A DNA stretch of 64,000 nt from Dolomedes plantarius (GCA_907164885.2 OU015499.1:159176989-159240988); one strand, 5' to 3'. Numbered from the stretch's first letter, positions 49,311 through 60,552 are shown. Translations and numbers: made by a program. The notes: generated by a model from the sequence alone, not told the origin.

Positions 49311-49870
49311 TCTATATATATAAAACAGTTCCGTAACTGACTCACTGACATACAACGCTCAGACCAAACCGCTGAACCAAAAGGGCTGAAATGTTGCATG
49401 TCGATTCTTCTTATGGTGTAGGGGTGCACTAAGAAAGATTTTTGAAAAATTCTTCTTAGATTTTTTTAAATTAAATTTTTAAGTTGTTTTAGTAACTTCT
49501 TTTAAAGTTTGCATTTAAAATAATAATTTGAGGGTTATAAAATTTATATCGCGAGAAAGATCCTAAAAATTCCTTTAAAATGAAATCTTTTTCGAATCTT
49601 TACCTCCATTTTCTGATTTTTGGTGAATTTTTAAAGATTAATTTTTAGAATTTAATATATTAAATGCTGATCACGTGATTTCTTTTCCTGGTACTTTAAA
49701 TAAATTTATCGTCGCGTGCACAACAACTAAATAGACAAAAACATTTTTTTTTCTTGCTAATGCGGCAGACAATTGGACATTATTTTGTCTATAAAAATAT
49801 CCCTTACGATTTTTTTATAAATATATATATTTCTTTCTACATCATTTGTACATATTGATCGTCACATTTG

Positions 49871-49929
<59 letters not shown>

Positions 49930-50001
49930 CATTAATTGCATACCTTGACCGTTGTATTTAATTTGTATGTACTCTGTAGCGAAGTGCGGGTTTTAAGCTA
50001 G
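49311..50001 (+). mobile_element. Helitron-like element copy 7, complete (691 bp)
   Basis: It starts TCTATATATATAAAACAG after host A (49310) and ends GGGTTTTAAGCTAG before T (50002). A (TA)n of about 54 bp lies at 49873-49926 before the conserved 3' part. Confidence 0.75.
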
Positions 50002-50111
50002 TATATATATATATATGCATATATATATATATATTATATATATATATATTATGCACATATATATATATATATATATATATATTAATTATATATGCATATA
50101 TATATGCATAT
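50002..50111. repeat. Irregular TA/TGCA-rich microsatellite
   Basis: TA dinucleotides with TGCATA and TTATGCAC interruptions between a Helitron-like end and a foldback MITE. Confidence 0.8.
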
Positions 50112-50112
50112 A

Positions 50113-50310
50113 AAAGAAATTGTTATGACACGACGGTCGTAGGTAGGTGCTACAAAATAACTGCTTATAAAAGAAATGAGCACCACCCCACGGAAAGATA
50201 CCGCTTATAAAAGAAATATGAGCACCACCGTGGGGTGGTGCTCATATTACTTTTATAAGCGGTTACTTTGTAGCACCTACCTACGACCGTCGTGTCATAA
50301 CAATTTCTTT
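50113..50310. mobile_element. Foldback MITE, ~200 bp, with TA on both sides
   Basis: Arms of about 80 bp (starting AAAGAAATTGTTATGACACG and its inverse) contain CGACGGTCGTAGGTAGGTGC and TGAGCACCACCCCACG. The centre holds a third partial copy of GCTTATAAAAGAAATATGAG. TA at 50111-50112 and 50311-50312 suggests a Tc1/mariner-type duplication. No coding capacity. Confidence 0.85.
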
Positions 50311-50399
50311 TAGTTTTTTTGTCATCTGATTCAACCATATTAATTATAAAAGTTTATTTTGAATATGACACCTTGGCAAAACCACTTGTGTTTGATTAT

Positions 50400-50559
50400 G
50401 ACAACAACTAAATAGACAAAAAAAATATTTTTTTTTCTTTCTAATGCAGCAGACGATTGGATATTATCCAAACAAAAATAAATATCCCTTACGATTTATA
50501 AATATATATATATAAATTTTTTTTTTACATCAATTGCATACATTGATCGTCGTATTTAT

Positions 50560-50596
<37 letters not shown>

Positions 50597-50681
50597 GTGT
50601 ATTTTTTGGCATTAATTGCATACATTGACCGTCGTATTTAATTTGAATGTACCCCGTATCGAAGTGCGGGTTTTCAGCTAG
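50400..50681 (+). mobile_element. Helitron-like element copy 8, 3' fragment
   Basis: Only the 3' portion is present, from about ACAACTAAATAGACAAAAA to GGGTTTTCAGCTAG followed by T (50682). It includes short (TA)n tracts. Confidence 0.7.
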
Positions 50682-50682
50682 T

Positions 50683-51402
50683 CATATCATATGAATGTTG
50701 CATATCATATGAAAGCCCTGGAAAAGAGCTTTAAAATGGGCCTATGTACAGGACTACACCTCAACTGTTTACTGTTTTAAAGCCATTTTGAGACTGACAT
50801 GTGGTGTTTTTTCGTAAAACATTTAAACTTTAATATTTCATAACTTTTGACCGTGTTGATTTGACATGGAATAACTCATGAGTGTTTAAAAGAGAATATA
50901 AGTATATTCACATTTTTGGTACCAATGTTCATTATTATGGGAATGCATATTTGTATAAAAGAATTTTGCCTTACAATTTATTTTGAAGGTAATAACTCGT
51001 TTGTAAGGCAATATCTAAAAATAAATAATTTATTTCTAGTCCATTTATTGTGTACTAGAAGTCCTCTTTGTGCTTACATAGCTCGCTGAGTGGATGTATG
51101 CAAATCAGAATTGGAAAAATGCTTTCAGTTCTAAACACTCCATCTTAAAGAATGTCATAAATCGCCAGCATTTCTTTTAGTAATTTATTTTTTAAAGTTG
51201 TCTCTGGCCCAACATTCTAATGCAATTGAAAATAAAGATTTTTTGATGATGGAAATTCATAAAGAGCATTTATAAGAATAAACATTAATTTAGAAGCTTA
51301 CGTAATCTTGAATATTCATCCCGAAAGCTGAATTTTAATTAAAAACCTTACATAAATTGAAACACTCCTTCGCCACCCCACCCAACCCTCCAAAGAAATG
51401 TA

Positions 51403-51406
<4 letters not shown>
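50683..51406. other. AT-rich stretch, nothing recognised
   Basis: A direct repeat of CATATCATATGAA occurs near 50683-50710. Otherwise no gene or element ends were identified. Confidence 0.5.
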
Positions 51407-51475
<69 letters not shown>

Positions 51476-51830
51476 ATGAAATAAGATCAGATTACAGAAC
51501 TATTAGAAAAAGAAATTTATTTCCGAGTGGCTAAACAGACATCTGATCTAATTGAAAGCCAACACCCGAGTGATTCCCGGGGTTTGAGTATAGAGGTATC
51601 TGCGGTTGAAGAATTTGCTGACCAAAGATGTTTTTTGCAAGCTGCATCAGTTGTGCAGGACGATTACCTTATTTGGGCATAGAAAAGTAGTCGTACAGTT
51701 TCGTGGCTTGCCCAGGAATTGCTGACGCTATGAAAAATATTCCTGGGTTCTTGAAAACAGAATTTGGTAATGCGATCTTAAGCATGGGAAGGGAAGAAAA
51801 TTTACAGGGGATCAACTTAAATTTTATATC

Positions 51831-51902
<72 letters not shown>
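51407..51902. repeat. Two (TA)n tracts around an unassigned open frame
   Basis: TA tracts at 51407-51472 and 51838-51902 bracket a segment with a 65-codon plus-strand frame without ATG (about 51487-51681; e.g. SDLIESQHPSDSRGLSIEVS). It has normal composition but no recognised family. A 9-bp inverted repeat CCCAGGAAT/ATTCCTGGG lies near 51711-51747. Confidence 0.45.
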
Positions 51903-51904
<2 letters not shown>

Positions 51905-52000
51905 ATTGTTGATACGAATATTTCTCTTCGGAAAGCGCAGTTGAGTAACCTTCGAGCCATCTTATCAAATTTAGGAGCCATTTTCAAAATAAATCTTTTA
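51903..52000 (-). pseudogene. N-terminal fragment of a DD41D-type mariner transposase
   Basis: A minus-strand frame reads IRWLEGYSTALSEEKYSYQ, close to KQWFEGYIYALSEEKYAYS at the start of the mariner at 24.8 kb but clearly diverged. It is cut off abruptly by the (TA)n at 51838-51902, as the 12-kb copy is at its end. Confidence 0.55.
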
Positions 52001-52902
52001 CTTTACATTCCAATCAAAGCAAAACAATAGCAGACGATTATTCTGAAGTTGCCAAATATTTATCTCAAAATGCAAATGACAAAAATAAATTACACAATCG
52101 TTTCCATAAAATGCGAACGAACTTCTGTATTCCTGACGTATATATCATGGACTACAAGAAGGTCAAAAGAAAACTGTTTTGAAATATTTGATTCACGTTA
52201 TGTGATGAATCACACAAAGGCACTTTGTACAAAAGTACGGAAAGAAATTTGAAGAATTTATACTATTGTCAATTTTAATGTATTATACACTCATCCTACT
52301 AATTAAATTGTAGAGACAGTGGCGAAAAATATCTATAGCCACCAATCTACAATCCAAACAAATATGCCTAAACAAACCCATAAGCCCCATATTCTTTATT
52401 TCCTGTAATAATTTATATGTGTTATTAGAATTATAAACCTTTTTCATCTGGTGGTAACCAAGCTTTTTCATCGAATGTTAACCTCTGGAATTTCTTGCAG
52501 CATTAAACTAAATAATTAATGAGGAAATTATTTTGAATTACGGACAACTGAAATTAATATAAAGATAAAAGTATAAATATTGCTTATGCATTATTGATCC
52601 GACCGATTGCAGTAGTTTTGTGCGGATCCTTACAAACCAAATCATCAAATCTCTGCACGTCCTACTGATCTACCAGAACAAAAGAATAAGTATGGCTAAG
52701 TAATCTCGTGCCATAATTACAATAAATTTAAAATGCTCGGTAGTTTAATTTATCCGGAACATAATTTATAACATCTTATACATATATCATTTCTTAGCAC
52801 AAACTTCTATATATTGCTATTGATTTCACGTGAAAAATACGAAAAAACCGTAATTGTATAGTGTTCATATATCTGATTGAAATTTCCTATTTCTCCTTGC
52901 AG
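52001..52902. other. Unassigned stretch upstream of the second zinc-finger locus
   Basis: No gene was recognised. It ends in CTATTTCTCCTTGCAG (to 52902), a splice-acceptor-like sequence. Confidence 0.45.
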
Positions 52903-54480
52903 GTGCTTGGTACAGATTCTTAGATGCAAAACTAAATGTTTGTGGTGTCCGAAATTTAGAAAATCAAGTATTGCTAGTTTTCTGGTCATCTGTATGTGGG
53001 AAAATGTTTTCTGTAGAGGCTGATTTAAAAAAAAATCGCACCCACACAGGAGATAAACCTTTCGCCTGCACTGTATGTGAGAAAAGATTTTCAGCACGGG
53101 GTCATTTACAAACACATCTCCGTATCCACACGGGAGAGAAACCTTTCGAATGCACTGTATGTCGGAAAAATTTTTCTCAACAGGGTCATTTAAAAACACA
53201 TCTCCGCACCCACACAGGAGATAAGCCTTTCGCCTGCACTGTATGTGAGAAAAGATTTTCCTCACGGGGTGATTTACAAAGACATCTCCGTACCCACACG
53301 GGAGAGAAACCTTTCGAATGCACTGTATGTGAGAAGAAATTTTCTGCACAGGGTTATTTAAAAACACATCTCCGCATCCACACAGGAGAGAAACCTTTCG
53401 CCTGCACTGTATGTGAGAAGAAATTTGCTGTACAGGGTGATTTAAAAACACATCTCCGCATGCACACAGGTGAGAAACCTTTCGCCTGCACTGTATGTGA
53501 GAAAAGATTTTCTGCACGGTGTAATTTACAAAGACATCTCCGTACCCACACGGGAGAGAAACCTTTCGAATGCACTGTATGTGAGAAAAGATTTTCCTCA
53601 CGGGGTGATTTACAAAGACATCTCCGTACCCACACGGGAGAGAAACCTTTCGAATGCACAGTATGTGAGAAAAGATTTTCTGAACAGTGTGATTTAAATA
53701 GACATTTCCGCACCCACACAGGAGAGAAACCTTTCGCATGCACTGTATGTGAGAAAAGATTTTCTGCACGGGGTGATTTACAAAGACATCTCCGTACCCA
53801 CACGGGAGAGAAACCTTTCGAATGCACTGTATGTCAGAAAAAACTTTCTGAACTGGGTCATTTAAAAATACATCTCCGCACCCACACAGGAGAAAAACCT
53901 TTCGCCTGCACAGTATGTGAGAAAAGATTTTCTCAACAGTGTACTTTAAATAGACATTTCCGCACCCACACAGGAGAAAAACCTTACGACTGCACTGCAT
54001 GTGGGAAAAGATTTTCTCAGCCAACTCATTTAAAAACACATCTCCGCTCCCACACCGGAGAGAAACCATTTGCCTGCACTGCAAGTGAAAAAATTTTCTG
54101 AAGCGCGTGGTTTTAAAACACATCTCCGCTCCCACACCGGAGAGAAACCTTTCGACTGCACTGCATGTGGGAAAAGATTTTCTGAAGCGGGTAGTTTAAA
54201 AAAACATCTCCGTACCCACACCGGAGAGAAACCTTTCGCATGCACTGTATGTGGGAAAATGTTTTCTCGAAAGGGTACTTTAAAAACACATCTCCGTACC
54301 CACACATGAGAGAAACCTTTCGCATGTATTGTATGTGAGAAAAATTTTCTTCGCAGGGGAATTTGAAAATGCATGTTCTAATCCATGGAAGAAAGACTTG
54401 GTCTACACTATATGTGAGAAACGGCTTTCTGAACTCCATCATGTAAAAAAACGTGTTCGGACCCACACATAAATTTTTCT
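52903..54480 (+). pseudogene. Second C2H2 zinc-finger gene, paralogue of 22551-24479, decaying
   Basis: The exon starting at 52903 shares its first ~80 bp with the untranslated exon of the 24-kb gene. It is open in the finger frame from the acceptor onward but has no ATG before the first finger. About 12 complete fingers follow (TGEKPFECTVCEKRF-type linkers; helices such as SARGHLQTH, SSRGDLQRH, SEQCDLNRH). A leading half-finger lacks one Cys and has Asn for a His. A frameshift near 54085-54100 ends the main frame. Three more fingers continue in another frame to a TGA at 54307-54309, and further decayed fingers reach about 54480. The N-terminal region of the paralogue is missing. An upstream exon could supply a start, so function is not excluded. 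Confidence 0.7.
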
Positions 54481-55840
54481 TCCTCATTGTTTGAGAGAAA
54501 AGATTTCTTTCCATGTCCTTTAAAAGCTTATCTCCCTACCCATTCAGGTTATAATCCACTCTACTATCGTTTGAAGCGATTTTTTTGTCCCACCGTGAGG
54601 AAAATGGTCCTTCAAAATCGAATGTAATCTCGGGTTTGACGGCGTTTATTTAAAGGCGATATTGCACGTAATTATATTTTGGAATTAATCTAGTGTTGTA
54701 TGAAATTTTTCCTTTGAATTTTTTAAAAAATGTATCTGCGCTATCACGGCAATCCCTTGAAGGGTCGCCACGATCCTTGATGGGATACTTGACCCACCCA
54801 AGTGATTGGAGTGAAAAACTTTGTCATACCTGTTTGCACTGCAGGAAACGGTGTCCTGAAATGTTACTTATGCAAGGCTTCTGGTTCTTGTTTTTGCCCA
54901 ATATGATATTATAATGTGTAAGATTTAACTGTTCATACATCTGTTGTGTTCTGTAAATTGGAAATAAATATGTATAAGGATATATAAATAAATATTTTAT
55001 GGCTTCATATCGAGACTGAATTAGTTTTCGCTTTTGTCTCTCTTTTAATTATTTTAAAGTAATTTAGCTTTTATTAGAAGGGTTTTTCGTTTTGTAATGT
55101 GCAACCAAAGTAATATTTAACGCATGGAGCATCTAATTATACTTATGTAAAACTAATTATACCTATCTAATTATACTTATATTAAATATCGTCTCAGTTT
55201 TTTATGTATGAATAATTAATTTCAATTTTTAACTCAACTCTTGAAAAATGTTTATAAAGTGGACCAGGTCTCGTCTGTTGAATAATGGACTCTATACTGA
55301 GTCTTGTAAGAGACGGTAAATGTGATCATGTGATATCACTCTGAAAGTGGCACTGTTAATCTAAGAGGAAACCTTTAAAAGTGACGTTTCACACTATAAG
55401 ACGTAGCCTGATTCGTATTTAAAGCAGGTTTTTTGAGAATTTGTTTAGCAATTTGCTGGGCAGATAAAATAGGCGATAAATTTTGTGTCTTAATCAAATT
55501 AAATGTGATCTTGTACGCAAAAACACGAGCGTATCTAAAATTCATTAGAATGTGGTGGTATCCGATAGAAAATTTATTTTGCGGAAACGACGTGGTCTAA
55601 AGAAAAATACTATCTCCTTTGGAGAAATTTCTAAACTTTAAGAATTTCATTTCGAAGTTGCAGTTAGACGCGTTTGAGGATAAAGCTTCTATTGATGTCA
55701 CCAAGAAAATAAAAAAGATATTGTCAGTTTGGGGTTTATTTACCGCACATCACATTTACATTTCTTCACAAACAGACTTTAACCTTTTCCTTACGGGGTG
55801 GGATAGCATGTATCCCAAGAATACGGGTCCTCAAGAATGT
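54481..55840. other. Downstream flank, nothing recognised
   Basis: AATAAA motifs near 54963 and 54986 could have been polyadenylation signals of the zinc-finger locus. A 93-codon frame at 55619-55900 starts with ordinary composition but runs into TA/TATG microsatellite and has no known motif. Confidence 0.4.
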
Positions 55841-55858
55841 ATATATATATATATAAAA

Positions 55859-55890
<32 letters not shown>

Positions 55891-55915
55891 ATATATATAA
55901 ATATATATATGTATG

Positions 55916-56010
<95 letters not shown>

Positions 56011-56031
56011 GTGTGTGTATGTATGTATATA
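55841..56031. repeat. TA/TATG microsatellite
   Basis: TATG repeats near 55865-55890 and 55909-55921, then a pure (TA)n of about 80 bp, ending at the left terminus of a Tc1 element whose TA target lies in the tract. Confidence 0.9.
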
Positions 56032-57246
56032 CACTCAAGAGCCAAAACATTATGACCACCCCTACATTTTGCAATGAATTCGCCTGGATGACGTGGAAGG
56101 CACGTGATCAGGTGGAAGTGGTATTTAACTGCTGCTGGAGAGTCTGAAGAATCATTCTTTCAATTACTTCTGTGTGTGATGGGAAAGGCTGCGGATCTAA
56201 GCGACTTTGATAGAGGGCAGATTGTAATGGCTCGAAGGCTCGGAACAAGTATTTCCGAAACTGCACGACTCGTGGGTTGTTCGGACCTACAGTTGTTAGT
56301 ATTTATGCAAAGTGGATAAATGACGGTGAAACCAGCAGTAGACGACATGGTGTTGGACGTCCACACGCAATCAAAGAAAAAGGTCGTCGGAGACTGTCTC
56401 GGATGGTGAAGCAAAACCGGAGCCAGACAGTGGCTCAGCTGACAGCCCAATACAATGCAGGGCCAAATAGAATAGTATCGCACCACACTGTTCAGAGGAC
56501 ACTGTTGGATATGGGGCTACGCAGCAAACGTCCCACTCGTGTGCCTTTGCTGACCAAGCGTCATCGCCAACTGCGCCTGCGCTGGGCCCGGGAACATCGC
56601 GACTGGTCCATGGATCAGTGGGAGAGAGTTGCCTGGTCAGATGAATCACGGTTTGTCATTCATCACGCCGATGGCCGTGTCAGGATAGGCCATCTTCCAG
56701 GCGAACTGTTGCTCCCTCAATGTACAGTAGGTCATACACAGGCCGGTGGTGGCGGTATTATGCTTTGGGGGACGTTCTCTTGGGCGTCTCTGGGACCCGT
56801 GGTTGTGGTAGAGCAGACCATGAATGCTACAGGGTATCTGAACATCATTGCGGACCAGTTGCACCCTTACTTGGCCTCTGTTTTTCCAGCTGGAAATAGA
56901 ATGTTCCAACAGGACAACGCCCCGTGTCACAAGGCTAAAATTGTGTTGGAGTGGTTCCAGGAACATGATGCTGAATTCCAGTTAATGTCCTGGCCGCCTA
57001 ACTCACCGGATCTCAATCCGATAGAACACATTTGGGATGTCATGGGACGGCAGCTCAGAGTTCAAAGACCACCAATTCGCAATATCTCGAATTTGCGTGA
57101 CCGTTGCTTAAACATCTGGTACAATCTGTCTCCGGCCATCTACCAAGGATTTGTGGCATCCATGCCAAGGCGGGTTGAAGCTGTGTTGCGCGCCAAAGGT
57201 GGGCCAACTCGTTATTAACAGGTGGTCATGTTTTGGCTCTTGAGTG
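56032..57246 (+). mobile_element. Tc1-like DD36E transposon copy 2, nearly intact
   Basis: The termini CACTCAAGAGCCAAAACATT and its inverse, ending TTTTGGCTCTTGAGTG, are flanked by TA (56030-56031, 57247-57248). It is 1215 bp with one transposase gene. The ends differ from copy 1 at 17056, so this is a separate subfamily. Confidence 0.92.
56179..57218 (+). pseudogene. DD36E Tc1 transposase with a single frameshift
   Basis: It starts [20 protein letters not shown], matching the start of the 17.2-kb copy. A 1-nt shift near 56280 (around ARLVGCS) separates it from a 300-codon frame that continues [39 protein letters not shown] (first Asp), NRMFQQDNAPCHKAKIVLEW (second Asp) and NSPDLNPIEHIWDVMG (Glu). 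There are 36 residues between the second Asp and the Glu. It ends RAKGGPTRY. All catalytic residues are kept, so only one indel disables it. Confidence 0.9.
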
Positions 57247-57275
57247 TATAGATCCATATAAATTGAAGATTGGAG

Positions 57276-57930
57276 TTACAATGTTAAAAAAAATAACAGA
57301 GGGGGAGTTCTAATAGGGGTTGATAAAGAAGAAGAAATTGACAATATTATTGAAGAAGTAGAGAAGAATGATGTGTTGAAAAGTGAATGTAAAATAGAGA
57401 AGCCCCCCCCCAAAAAAAAATTAAAAAAATCCAAATATTGTGATATAGTATAATGTTCAAAGAAAATATGAGGATAAGGAACTAATAGAAAAGTTTTCTG
57501 TACATAATGAAGAATTGGAAGGAGCGGGATTAAGAGTACTAACAAAGTATAAAACTGAAAGAGGGATGAATTGGGTATTAAGCATAAATAGTTAGACGTA
57601 CCCAAAAGTAAGAACTTAAAGCGTTTTAAACTTGAGTGGGAATGTTATAATTTTCGTGACTATGTAAGGCCCCGAATCTGTTATAAGTGCTGGCGGTTTG
57701 GCCACCCAAAGAAGTATTGCAAGCAAAGAAATATAAATTGTAAAAACTGTGGGACTGAAGGACATGAAATAAAAGAATGTGTAAAAGAGACATGCTGTGT
57801 GAACTGCTTGAGGCTTAATGCGGTAAATAAAGTGAAAATTGACGGTAAACATATGCTCACCGATAAGAGGTGCCCTAAAAATTGTGCCGAGGTGGATCGC
57901 ATTAAGAATCAAACTTTTTATGGCGAGTAA
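57276..57930 (+). pseudogene. LINE ORF1 (gag-like) remnant with CCHC knuckles
   Basis: Plus-strand frames include VLIGVDKEEEIDNIIEEVEK and, after a shift, LRVLTKYKTERGMNWVLSI, as in the RNA-binding region of LINE gag proteins. They are followed by YVRPRICYKCWRFGHPKKYC, CKNCGTEGHEIKEC and a third partial knuckle, ending DRIKNQTFYGE and TAA. The N-terminus is not seen. At least two frameshifts or stops interrupt it. Confidence 0.7.
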
Positions 57931-58011
57931 TTTTATACCTCAAACTTGTGTTCAACATTCTTTTGTTGGTGGTTCACACAGTTTTGTTTTTAATTCTGAC
58001 TATGTATAAAT

Positions 58012-58492
58012 GCGATGCTTGTTTGTGTGTGTGTGTTTGTCTACTACAAATCTTGCAATCGATTTTTAACTAACTTCCCGACTAGCTACTCATTTGAAAC
58101 TTTTAGAATAGCTCAGAACACGATGACAGTGCATTATTTTAATACTTTTAGCCGAAAAAATCCGCAAGGTGGCGCTTAGATCGAATTCAATGCTTGCACT
58201 TATGCGTAACGGCGTTTGACGATTTTGAAAACAGAATACATGTTAATTTAATTTGCTTACAAAACTATTGTGCGAAAAATTAAAAAAAATTATAAAAATC
58301 AAAGTTTATAAAGTCTGTGGATAGTGAAAACGACTAAAAAGTGATTAAAATTAAATAAGAGAAAGTGAAAAAGAAAAATTAAATGAAGGTTTGTGCAATT
58401 AAGAGAGAATTGTCAAGTTTAAATGATTCAACGGAAAATTTAAAAACATAGTATATAAAAAGTTCTTTTTATCTTGTAATTATTTTGTCATG
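58012..58492. mobile_element. Rearranged copy of the long-inverted-repeat element
   Basis: It starts GCTTGTTTGTGTG...ATTTTTAACTAACTTCCCGA and matches the arms of the element at 26213-28537. Its 3' part (GATTCAACGGAAAATTTAAA) matches the inner end of that element's right arm. The middle differs. It takes the place of the start of the LINE endonuclease region. Confidence 0.6.
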
Positions 58493-58964
58493 AACCTAAA
58501 GCGGCGTTAATCATTAAAAGAAGTATCAAGTATGTTAATTTGATTAACACGGAATATTTGGCGGGCATTAAGAGTGGAAATGGCGATAAAGAAATTTTAT
58601 TCATAACTGTTTATTTACCGCCCGCAGGTGGGAAAATGGAGAGAGTAGATCCACAGTGGGGTCGGCTGCTAGACATTCTAGAGAGAAATAAAGGAAAGAA
58701 AATTGTTTTATTAGGAGATTTTAATGCGAAGTCTACGGTTTGGGGAAGGAGGCCCACTGGCGTACGGGGAGCGGCAATACTAGATTTAGTGATTAGATAA
58801 GATGGCATTATACACAATGACCCTACAAGGTTACCTACATATTATGGTCCAACAGGACAAGGCTGGCCTGATTTGACAATTTCTTTTGGAATGAAGCAAG
58901 AGTACATAGGAGAGTGGTAGACGAGTATGTACTGACAGATCACATCGCTATACGATTTGATATA

Positions 58965-59744
58965 CAACCTCTGACAATAAAGTTCGGTGAATGAAGTCAG
59001 AACGGCCGATCTGACAACACTGGCGAAACAAAACTCTGTACCTGCGTAGTGGTACGTGTTGACCATCTGCCCCCGCCGTTGTTCAGTTGAGCGTCGTTTG
59101 TGTTCCGTGTAAGACTTGTTTTACAAAGTGCTTGTTCAGTGCCTTTGTTCCGTGCGACAAATCATTACCCAGAATTTTGGGACGAGAATAACGTGTTGCC
59201 GTCTTGTGCCACATCACTTGGATGACGATCACAAGGCATTATCCACAAGGAATTTCTACCTGAGGGAACGACGATGAATGCTGAAGGGTACATTGAAATT
59301 TTGACCCGTTTCATGAAACGTCTACGCAGGGTACGACCCCAGTACGCACAACAAGGTTCATGGTTTTTTGTTCACGACAATGCTCGCCCTCACACAGCCA
59401 ATATCGTCAAACAGTTCCTGGCAAAAAAGGGGGTGGTGCAAATTGAACATCCACCATACTCGCCAGATCTCAATCCTCCAGGCTTCCTATTCCCACAACT
59501 CAAACTCGCTTTGAAAGGAAAGAGATTAGACGATATTCCAGACATCCAACGAAACGTGACGAGGCTTTTGGACTCCATCCCAAAAGAAGACTTCTTACAA
59601 AGTTTCCAGAACATGTATAGCAGATGTCAGCGGTGCATAGTTATGGGAGGTGACTATTTCGAAGGACATTAAGGTAACTTTCGTTAATATTTCATCTACG
59701 TTAATGTTACAGGACTATTCACCGAACTTTATTGTCAGACCTTG
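58965..59744 (+). mobile_element. Internally deleted mariner inserted in the LINE (780 bp)
   Basis: The ends share TCTGACAATAAAGTTCGGTG in inverted orientation (58970 side and 59739 side), with TA at 58963-58964 and 59745-59746. Full mariners are near 1.3 kb; the N-terminal half of the gene is missing here. With one TA and the element discounted, the LINE frame is continuous (RFDI then VMDD). Confidence 0.88.
59274..59672 (+). pseudogene. Mariner transposase C-terminal half, third catalytic Asp replaced
   Basis: Residues include MNAEGYIEILTRFMKRL, SWFFVHDNARPHTANIV (second Asp) and PPYSPDLNPPGFLFPQLKLA. In mariners with DD34D spacing the residue after 34 intervening positions should be Asp (as in PCDFFLFP); here it is Gly. 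The ORF ends CIVMGGDYFEGH, a typical mariner C-terminus. The first catalytic Asp lies in the deleted part. Confidence 0.85.
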
Positions 59745-60552
59745 TAGTAATGGATGATGTAAGTAAAAGAAGAGATAATGATCCAAGATGGGAGATAAAG
59801 AATATGAGATGGTGGAGTTTTAGAATGGAACTTAGAAAAGTAATGGAAAAGTTAGAGCAAGAAATGGAAGAAATGGGCATTGATGGTGTAATAGAGAAAT
59901 TTAATGAGGGAAGTACGAAAATATGTAAGAAACATAGGAGGAAAAGAAACAAGAAGACTGAGTCCAACTCTTATTGGTGGAATGAGGACTTAAGAATGAA
60001 AAGAAGTAAAGTGAAGGCACTTAGGAGATTGTATCAAAAGACGACTCACCCCCAAGATAGAAAGAATAGGTTGATTAAATTCAAAGAAGAGAATGCAAGG
60101 TATAAGAAGTTAATCAATAATACGAAAAGAAGTATTTTCAAGGAATATTTAGATAAATTAACTGTGAAAGATACTTTTGGTGCAGTAACGAATATCATTT
60201 CGGATAAGGGACAAAATGTAACCGAAAGAGTACAGGATTTAAATGGCGTAATTGTGGATAATGAAGAAGAAATAGAACGAGTTTTAACAGAATATCATTT
60301 TAATAGGATAGTAGAAAAAGAAGAGGACACGGAAGTGAGTGATGATAGTGAAAATTCTATTGAAATAACTAATCTTGAAATTAAATTAACTATGAGTGAA
60401 ATGTCAAAAGGCAAAGCACCTGGATATGAGAGATTTACACTAAGTATTATTCAAGAAACGTATAATATTAATAAGAGAGTGATGTATTGCTTATTTAATA
60501 GATGTTTGAACGACGGTTACTTTCCAAAGGAATGGAAGAAGGCTAAGGGCCT

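Larger units (their letters stand above)
57276..60552 (+). mobile_element. LINE (R1/I-type non-LTR retrotransposon), broken and nested
   Basis: Order: gag-like ORF1 with zinc knuckles, a foreign repeat at 58012-58492, endonuclease part, a mariner at 58965-59744, linker, and the start of the reverse transcriptase. Similarity stops at about 60552, where GGGCCTGTTCACATAGGAGT begins unrelated DNA. Reverse transcriptase catalytic motifs and the 3' end are missing. Confidence 0.75.
58493..60552 (+). pseudogene. LINE ORF2 remnant: endonuclease part and start of reverse transcriptase
   Basis: The frame resumes at PKAALIIKRSIKYVNL and holds ILFITVYLPPAG, KIVLLGDFNAKSTVWG and, after a stop at 58798-58800 and a shift near 58880, YVLTDHIAIRFDI (the DH near the end of the apurinic-type endonuclease). 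It continues after the mariner as MDDVSKRRDNDPRWEIKN through a Lys/Glu-rich linker to MSEMSKGKAPGYERF, the entry of a LINE reverse transcriptase, and CLNDGYFPKEWKKAK. The YxDD/FADD motif is absent because the element is cut at 60552. The N-terminal endonuclease residues are missing. Confidence 0.75.

Noticed and set aside
52807..54514. Long antisense frames (442, 157, 133 aa) over the second zinc-finger locus, and similar ones over 22937-24492
   Set aside because: They are the reverse strand of the 84-bp finger repeat (repeated RKVSLLCGCGDV-type units). Openness follows from the repeat period; there is no independent motif.
55619..55900. 93-aa frame starting MEKFLNFKNF
   Set aside because: The second half is microsatellite and the first half has no known motif.
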